From Candidatus Nomurabacteria bacterium (GTDB lineage Bacteria; Patescibacteriota; Minisyncoccia; Phycocordibacterales; PALSA-1337): DNA of 25,380 nt. The stretch is from the NCBI GenBank assembly GCA_943349555.1, contig CALQZK010000006.1, forward strand, positions 1 to 25,380, written 5' to 3'. The notes under the pieces are model-generated. The model made no database searches, was not told the DNA's origin, and worked only from the letters and a program-made list of their open reading frames with translations. Below, one piece after another: positions 21,224 through 25,380 of this stretch (position 1 is its first letter; each line of letters starts with the position of its first letter). A program made the position numbers and the translations under genes.

Positions 21224-21505
21224 GTGGAAAAAGAAGCACAAATAGCACAAATTATTAAGGATGTAATGGAGGGTAAGACAGTGGAGTTGGTGGTTATAAG
21301 CAATCAGGATAATGAGTTGGGGTCACTTACAGGGAGTCTAAAAGCAATGAATCCGAAATTGAAAGCAAATTGCAACTCCTTCATCCTTCAAAACAATGTG
21401 ACTAGGCTGTCAATAGACCTAACACTTGTTACAAGGGAGGATTGGATAGAAGCATCTCTACGAAATGCACTAATAGGAACCACGCTCAACATTACCACCG
21501 CATGA
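21224..21505 (+). CDS. hypothetical 93-residue protein
   Basis: A GTG start at 21224 with a strong ribosome binding site (AAGGGGGGTGA, 21208-21218) is preferred over the in-frame GTG at 21215, which lies inside that site. The sequence (EKEAQIAQIIKDVMEGKTVE, then VVISNQDNEL, LQNNVTRLSIDLTLVTREDW) predicts a small alpha/beta fold. No signal peptide, membrane helix or known domain is recognised. It is divergent from the heptad-repeat gene and precedes dnaB by about 170 bp. Threonine, asparagine and leucine are frequent. No function is proposed. Confidence 0.55.
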   Translation: MEKEAQIAQIIKDVMEGKTVELVVISNQDNELGSLTGSLKAMNPKLKANCNSFILQNNVTRLSIDLTLVTREDWIEASLRNALIGTTLNITTA

Positions 21506-21677
21506 AAAACCCTCCACCTCACCACGCCAGAGAGGATTCATTTTCTCAATGTTTTCTCAAGGCGTGGTTTGTCGTTCTCTAATTTTCGACAATCCACAGC
21601 TTACCCACCGTATCCCCAGCAAACCGATAGACATGCTCGTGCTAGAATTAGCAAACAATAAAAATAGCGCAAAAAAC
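21506..21677. other. upstream region of dnaB with a stem and an extended -10
   Basis: ACCACGCC (21521-21528) pairs perfectly with GGCGTGGT (21561-21568) around a 32-nt loop; no T-run makes it a clear terminator. TGC-TAGAAT at 21640-21648 could be the dnaB -10. An open frame in phase with dnaB continues through here but is not conserved DnaB sequence. Confidence 0.35.
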
Positions 21678-23075
21678 ATGACCCCCACCTCCCCATATTT
21701 CAAGGCCAAGGATCTCCGCATTCCACCGCAAAGTTTGGAAGCGGAAAAAGCCCTCCTAGGTTCCATTATGATCCGGCCGGAAGTCATGCATGAAATCGTA
21801 GATACCATTAGCGACCGCTCATTCTATTCCGACCGTCATCGCATTATCTGGTCTGTCATCATAGAGCTTCATGGCAAAAGCATTCCCATCGACCTCCTTT
21901 CCCTCTCGGCGCGCCTCAAGGAAAAAGAATTGTTGGATCAGACCGGGGGCATGAGTTACTTGACCGAACTTGTCCAGGGTGTGCCTTCCTCTACAAATGC
22001 CAAATACTATGCAGAAATAGTTCACAAGAAAAATATCATGCGCGACCTCATCAGCGCTTCGGAATACGTCGGCGAATTAGGTTTCGATGAGGCTGGTGAA
22101 TTGGATGAATTGCTAGACAAAGCCGAGAAAAAGATTTTTGAAGTCACGAATTTTACCGGCACGCATAAATTCGTGGCACTGGGAGATACTCTTGGTGAAG
22201 CTTGGGAAAGGATTGATAAATTGCATAATACTAAAGACGAATTACGAGGCGTGCCGACTGGGTATCAGGGATTGGATAATAAACTGGCAGGATTCCAGAA
22301 ATCAGACCTTATTATCCTTGCAGCTAGACCTTCTATGGGAAAAACTGCTCTAGCGCTGGACATTGCTCGCAAGGCAGCCATCGACCACAATGTCCCTGTC
22401 GGTATTTTTTCATTGGAAATGAGCTCACAACAGCTGGTAGACCGCATGCTCTCTGCAGAATCACAAGTTGATGCCTGGAAGATCCGAACTGGTCATAATC
22501 TTTCTATTGAACATGATTTCAAAGCTATTCGCGATGCTATGGATCGCCTTTCCAATGCCCCTATTTACATCGACGACCAGCCTGCAAATAATATTCTGAA
22601 AATGAGAGCCGTAGCGCGCCGGTTGAAAAGTGAGAAGGGTCTTGGACTGATAATCGTCGACTATCTCCAACTTATGGTTCCAACGCAAGCCCGTCATGCC
22701 GACAATATGGTCCAGCAAGTTACGGAAATTTCCAGATCCTTGAAACAGCTTGCGAGAGAGCTGGAAGTTCCGGTCTTGGCTTTATCACAGTTGAGCCGAG
22801 CAGTGGAGTCGCGCGGAGGTCAGCCTAGACTCTCGGACTTGAGAGATTCTGGATCGATCGAGCAGGATGCGGACGTCGTTATGTTCATCCACAGAGAAGA
22901 TAAATATGATAAGGATTCCACGAAGCCTAACATTGCCAAGATTCTCATAGAAAAGCATAGAAACGGTCCGACTGGAATGGTGGAATTGTACTTTGATGAA
23001 AAGAAGACAACGTTTATGAGCGTGGATAAAAGTGACTTCGGTGAATTTGATGCAGGCAAGGGAGATGCGTTCTAA
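21678..23075 (+). CDS. dnaB: replicative DNA helicase
   Basis: A 465-residue DnaB that unwinds DNA at the fork as a hexamer. The N-terminal helical domain starts with LRIPPQSLEAEKALLGSIMI (residues about 13-32). The RecA-like domain has Walker A ARPSMGKTAL, Walker B GLIIVDYLQLM, the FSLEMSSQQLVDRM motif, and the SQLSRAVESRGGQPRLSDLR and DSGSIEQDADVV motifs. Length matches E. coli DnaB (471). The start at 21678 (MTPTSPYF) is preferred. Frames from 21549 or 21633 add 43 or 15 residues not seen in the family and would run across the likely -10 at 21643-21648. No intein is present. recR follows after 12 nt. Confidence 0.94.
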   Translation: MTPTSPYFKAKDLRIPPQSLEAEKALLGSIMIRPEVMHEIVDTISDRSFYSDRHRIIWSVIIELHGKSIPIDLLSLSARLKEKELLDQTGGMSYLTELVQGVPSSTNAKYYAEIVHKKNIMRDLISASEYVGELGFDEAGELDELLDKAEKKIFEVTNFTGTHKFVALGDTLGEAWERIDKLHNTKDELRGVPTGYQGLDNKLAGFQKSDLIILAARPSMGKTALALDIARKAAIDHNVPVGIFSLEMSSQQLVDRMLSAESQVDAWKIRTGHNLSIEHDFKAIRDAMDRLSNAPIYIDDQPANNILKMRAVARRLKSEKGLGLIIVDYLQLMVPTQARHADNMVQQVTEISRSLKQLARELEVPVLALSQLSRAVESRGGQPRLSDLRDSGSIEQDADVVMFIHREDKYDKDSTKPNIAKILIEKHRNGPTGMVELYFDEKKTTFMSVDKSDFGEFDAGKGDAF

Positions 23076-23087
23076 ATTCTGAATCGA

Positions 23088-23690
23088 ATGGACTCCCTTC
23101 ACAAACTAGCCGAATATTTCCGAGAATTCCCTGGTATAGGTCCTAGGCAAGCTAGACGCTTCGTCTACTTTCTCCTTACACGCAACTCATCACACCTAGA
23201 AGACATGGCTAGGCTGATTTTAGATATAAAGAAAAGTATAAGGATATGTTCGTCTTGCTTTCGGTTTTATCCTGAAGGCAAGGCTGACGTTTGTTTAATT
23301 TGTTCAGATAAAAATAGAGACTCCGGTCAGCTTATGATTGTCTCACGCGATGTGGATTTTGAATCTATAGAAAAAAGCCATGTCTATAATGGATTATATT
23401 TTATTCTTGGCGGAACTATTCCGATCTTAGAAAAAGAACCGGAGAAAAAGGTGAGGTTAAAGGAATTAAAAGATAAAATTAAAAGTAATACCCCAAAAGA
23501 AATTATCTTGTCATTAAACATCACAGCTGAAGGAGAAAATACAGCAGAATTTATTAGGCAGTTTATTACATCAAATTTTCCTGATTCGAATATAAAAATT
23601 TCGATACTAGGTCGAGGTCTTTCTACTGGTAGCGAACTGGAATATGTGGATGCGGAGACGATAAAAAGCGCGTTGGAGAATAGATCTTAA
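23088..23690 (+). CDS. recR: recombination mediator RecR
   Basis: A 200-residue protein of the RecFOR pathway, which helps load RecA at gaps. Order: helix-hairpin-helix FPGIGPRQARRFVYFLL (about 14-30), a C4 zinc finger CSSCFRFYPEGKADVCLIC (about 54-72), then a Toprim domain (LMIVSRDVDFESIEK, ILSLNITAEGENTAEFI) and the C-terminal LGRGLSTGSELEYVD. All four Cys are present. Length is normal. It is 12 nt downstream of dnaB and probably co-transcribed. It is convergent with rplU, 24 nt away, with no hairpin between them. Confidence 0.94.
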   Translation: MDSLHKLAEYFREFPGIGPRQARRFVYFLLTRNSSHLEDMARLILDIKKSIRICSSCFRFYPEGKADVCLICSDKNRDSGQLMIVSRDVDFESIEKSHVYNGLYFILGGTIPILEKEPEKKVRLKELKDKIKSNTPKEIILSLNITAEGENTAEFIRQFITSNFPDSNIKISILGRGLSTGSELEYVDAETIKSALENRS

Positions 23691-23714
23691 CCCTGCCGAA
23701 CCTCATTTTTCTAG

Positions 23715-24044
23715 TTATTTTACCTCCTCAATCTTTACCTGAAAGTATGGCTGCTTGTGTCCATTTTTCTTGAAATATCGGCTCTTCTGTTTGTATTTTA
23801 TAACGATAACCTTTGGCAATCTGCCGATTTTAGTAATCGTACCTGTAACCTTTGCCTTGTCTATAAAAGGAGTCCCGATAGTAGTATCCGTACCATTATC
23901 AACAAGAAGAACCTTGTCAAAGACGACTTTATCGCCTTCTTTATGATCTACTTTTGAGGTCTGGACAAACTTCTCTATCTTGATTTCCATACCTGCGGAA
24001 ACCTTGTATTGCTTGCCTCCTGTTTGTATAACTGCAAATTCCAT
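23715..24044 (-). CDS. rplU: 50S ribosomal protein L21
   Basis: A 109-residue ribosomal protein, starting with the family signature EFAVIQTGGKQYKVSAG and ending YFKKNGHKQPYFQVKIEEV, a variant of the usual RKRRGHRQ-type tail. Length is close to E. coli L21 (103). In most bacteria rpmA (L27) follows in the same operon; here recR lies convergent instead, so the pair is broken. It starts 12 nt after the rmuC stop and is likely co-transcribed with it. Confidence 0.95.
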   Translation of the reverse strand: MEFAVIQTGGKQYKVSAGMEIKIEKFVQTSKVDHKEGDKVVFDKVLLVDNGTDTTIGTPFIDKAKVTGTITKIGRLPKVIVIKYKQKSRYFKKNGHKQPYFQVKIEEVK

Positions 24045-24056
24045 AGTACGTAGATA

Positions 24057-25148
24057 TTACACTATCTCTTCTGGTTGGTCAATAAGAGGGACTTCTAGAC
24101 CTGGAGTCTGGCCGGTAATCCTCAAAACATCCTTATCCACCTTCTTTAATTCCTTGCCAGAATTATTGTAATGATTTACAACGGTTCCCAGAGAACTTCC
24201 AAGCTTGGCATGATAATCCTCATATTTTTTCAGATGATTTCCTAGTTCTTCAACCCTTTTTATGATATCTTTCGCCGTTTCTTCTATTTGCAAAGCCTTC
24301 AACCCCTGTAGAACTGTCTGCAAATATGCTAGGAATGAAGTTGGGGAAACTATGATGACCTTATACTTACTTGCGGCTCTCTGGATTAAGTTATCTGTCT
24401 CTTCTGTGATCGCCCCAATTTTATTAACCAAAAGATCATAATAAATTGCCTCATGAGGAATGAACATAAAAGCAAAGTCCATTGTCCCCTCTGATGGTCG
24501 TACATATTTCGCAGTTTCTTGAATACGATTTTTTAAATCATTCACAAAAACTTTCTCTAATTTTTCTTTCTCTGCAGGATTTCTTTCTTCAGTTATTTTA
24601 TTGTAATTCTCCAGGGAAAATTTGGAATCGATCGGGATTATCTTGTCTTTGACAAAGACTGCCGCGTCGACAATCTCGCCATTTTGAAACATATACTGCA
24701 TAGCGTACTGCCCTGGGGCCAAAACATTTTTCAATAGGGTTTCCAGATAATATTCACCCAATATCCCCCTCTGCTTGGGATTCTTCAGAATATCTTGCAA
24801 GCTCTGCAGTTGGTCGGCAAAGGACACCACCTGCTTATTGGTCTCATCCAGTTTGGTCAGGCCGGTGGTGACTTCGCGAATGAGCTTTGCAGATTCTGAA
24901 AATTGCTCTTGCGAACGGGAGAATTGCACATGCATAGATTCCCTCACATCCTTCGCACTCTCCCCTATCTTCTTGTCCACTGTCCTATTCAGCTCATTTA
25001 TCTGTTCGAGGATGAGCTTGAAGCCGGTGTCGTCTTTCTCTATGGGCATAGCTGACATGACAGACTTTCGCATAAAAATCGCCATCATTATAATAATGAC
25101 GATAGCAATAACGATGAGGATAATTAAAGTAATGATAAGAGGGCTCAT
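24057..25148 (-). CDS. rmuC: DNA recombination protein RmuC homologue
   Basis: A 363-residue protein. One N-terminal transmembrane helix (about 3-25, LIITLIILIVIAIVIIIMMA), a coiled-coil region (about 45-130), then the conserved RmuC domain with RGILGEYYLETLL, IIPIDSKFSLENY, FAFMFIPHEAIYYDLL and IIVSPTSFLAYLQTV. RmuC proteins limit inversions at short repeats and are predicted nucleases of the restriction-like fold; that is family knowledge. The start at 25148 is chosen because a -10 box ends 7 nt before it; 25190 would add 14 residues and overlap yqeY. The TM helix places the domain at the membrane, on the cytoplasmic side. Confidence 0.9.
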   Translation of the reverse strand: MSPLIITLIILIVIAIVIIIMMAIFMRKSVMSAMPIEKDDTGFKLILEQINELNRTVDKKIGESAKDVRESMHVQFSRSQEQFSESAKLIREVTTGLTKLDETNKQVVSFADQLQSLQDILKNPKQRGILGEYYLETLLKNVLAPGQYAMQYMFQNGEIVDAAVFVKDKIIPIDSKFSLENYNKITEERNPAEKEKLEKVFVNDLKNRIQETAKYVRPSEGTMDFAFMFIPHEAIYYDLLVNKIGAITEETDNLIQRAASKYKVIIVSPTSFLAYLQTVLQGLKALQIEETAKDIIKRVEELGNHLKKYEDYHAKLGSSLGTVVNHYNNSGKELKKVDKDVLRITGQTPGLEVPLIDQPEEIV

Positions 25149-25184
25149 GTGTGATAGTATATCAGCATGCACGAAACAATCAAA
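25149..25184. promoter_or_regulatory. overlapping divergent promoters of rmuC and yqeY
   Basis: Only 18 bp (25149-25166) separate the two start codons. Rightward: TGA-TAGTAT (25152-25160), 6 nt, ATG at 25167. Leftward: TATACT (25161-25156), 7 nt, ATG at 25148, with a possible TTGATT -35 (25183-25178) inside yqeY. The two -10 hexamers share 25156-25160. Confidence 0.6.
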
Positions 25185-25380
25185 AAACAAATAGTAGAAG
25201 CCATGAGGAGCAGGGATGCTCTTCGCCTAGAAGTATTGCGCGGTCTCCAAGCCCTCTTCTCCAATGAACTCATCGCAAAGAAAAGCAGTGAGCCTTTCCT
25301 TAAAGACGACGATGTCCTAGCTATCATCAAGCGCTCTGTTAAACAGAGAAAAGACTCTATCGAACAGTTCGAAAAAGGTG
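25167..25380 (+). CDS. yqeY: GatB/YqeY domain protein, 5' part
   Basis: The frame runs from the ATG at 25167 to the window edge, giving 71 residues. MHETIKKQIVEAMRSRDALR, then LEVLRGLQALFSNE and DDDVLAIIKRSVKQRKDSIEQFEKG match the YqeY family, which shares the C-terminal tRNA-binding fold of GatB. Its exact role is not settled; a link to tRNA-dependent amidotransfer is suggested by homology only. The C-terminal half lies outside the window. The start is fixed by the family N-terminus and by a -10 box 6 nt upstream, implying a leaderless mRNA. Confidence 0.88.
   Translation, partial: MHETIKKQIVEAMRSRDALRLEVLRGLQALFSNELIAKKSSEPFLKDDDVLAIIKRSVKQRKDSIEQFEKG

Noticed and set aside
21549..21677. 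N-terminal extension of dnaB by 15 or 43 residues
   Set aside because: Not conserved DnaB sequence, and the likely -10 lies within it. The start at 21678 gives normal length.
1..25380. tRNA genes, rRNA, CRISPR arrays, insertion sequences
   Set aside because: No tRNA arm pattern, regularly spaced repeats or transposase was seen. The duplicated DUF3800 modules have no terminal inverted repeats or target duplications that I can identify.

Overview
The window looks like a chromosomal segment of a Candidate Phyla Radiation (Patescibacteria) bacterium, most likely of the Parcubacteria type. This is an inference from gene content, not from a marker phylogeny. The genes are compact and AT-rich, with TGA used as a stop (the VOC gene and DUF3800 copy B), which argues against the recoded Gracilibacteria. 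Core genes are aspS, scpA, scpB, ftsW, murG, gltX, dnaB, recR, rplU, rmuC and yqeY. Between them lie small single-pass membrane proteins, a large secreted repeat protein and many genes without a Shine-Dalgarno sequence.

Layout. 1-1660: 3' end of a lytic transglycosylase-like gene, a VOC protein, a pyrophosphatase-like protein and a convergent histidine-phosphatase homologue. 1690-2660: three tandem perfect palindromes, then DUF3800 copy A with a convergent small RNA at its 3' end. 2880-3600: a short ORF with a strong ribosome binding site facing a GT8 glycosyltransferase. 3717-10966: a secreted protein of unknown function, a 1923-residue secreted repeat protein read toward it, and a small membrane protein. 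11004-13856: a small membrane protein, an M23 murein hydrolase and gltX. 13900-15045: an orphan transcription unit, then DUF3800 copy B and a second copy of the same small RNA. 15070-20731: a DUF7282-like protein, murG, ftsW, scpB, scpA, a possible small RNA and aspS, all leftward. 20742-25380: a heptad-repeat protein, an unknown small protein, dnaB, recR, rplU, rmuC and the start of yqeY.

The most interesting item is the pair DUF3800 gene plus convergent structured RNA, present twice about 12.4 kb apart. The two proteins are diverged (roughly half identical by eye). The two RNAs keep the same promoter (TTGACA, 17 bp, TAANNT, extended -10), the same closing stem, the same terminator, and helices that change by compensatory substitution, including one crossing helix. 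Families of DUF3800-associated RNA motifs have been reported from comparative genomics, so the association type is known. Whether this RNA belongs to a described motif, and what it does, cannot be decided here.

A second theme is transcription start architecture. At least nine genes have a -10 element whose last base lies 6 or 7 nt before the start codon, which implies leaderless mRNAs. Several annotated starts below rest on this. The rmuC/yqeY divergent pair is the extreme case: 18 bp separate the start codons and the two -10 boxes overlap.
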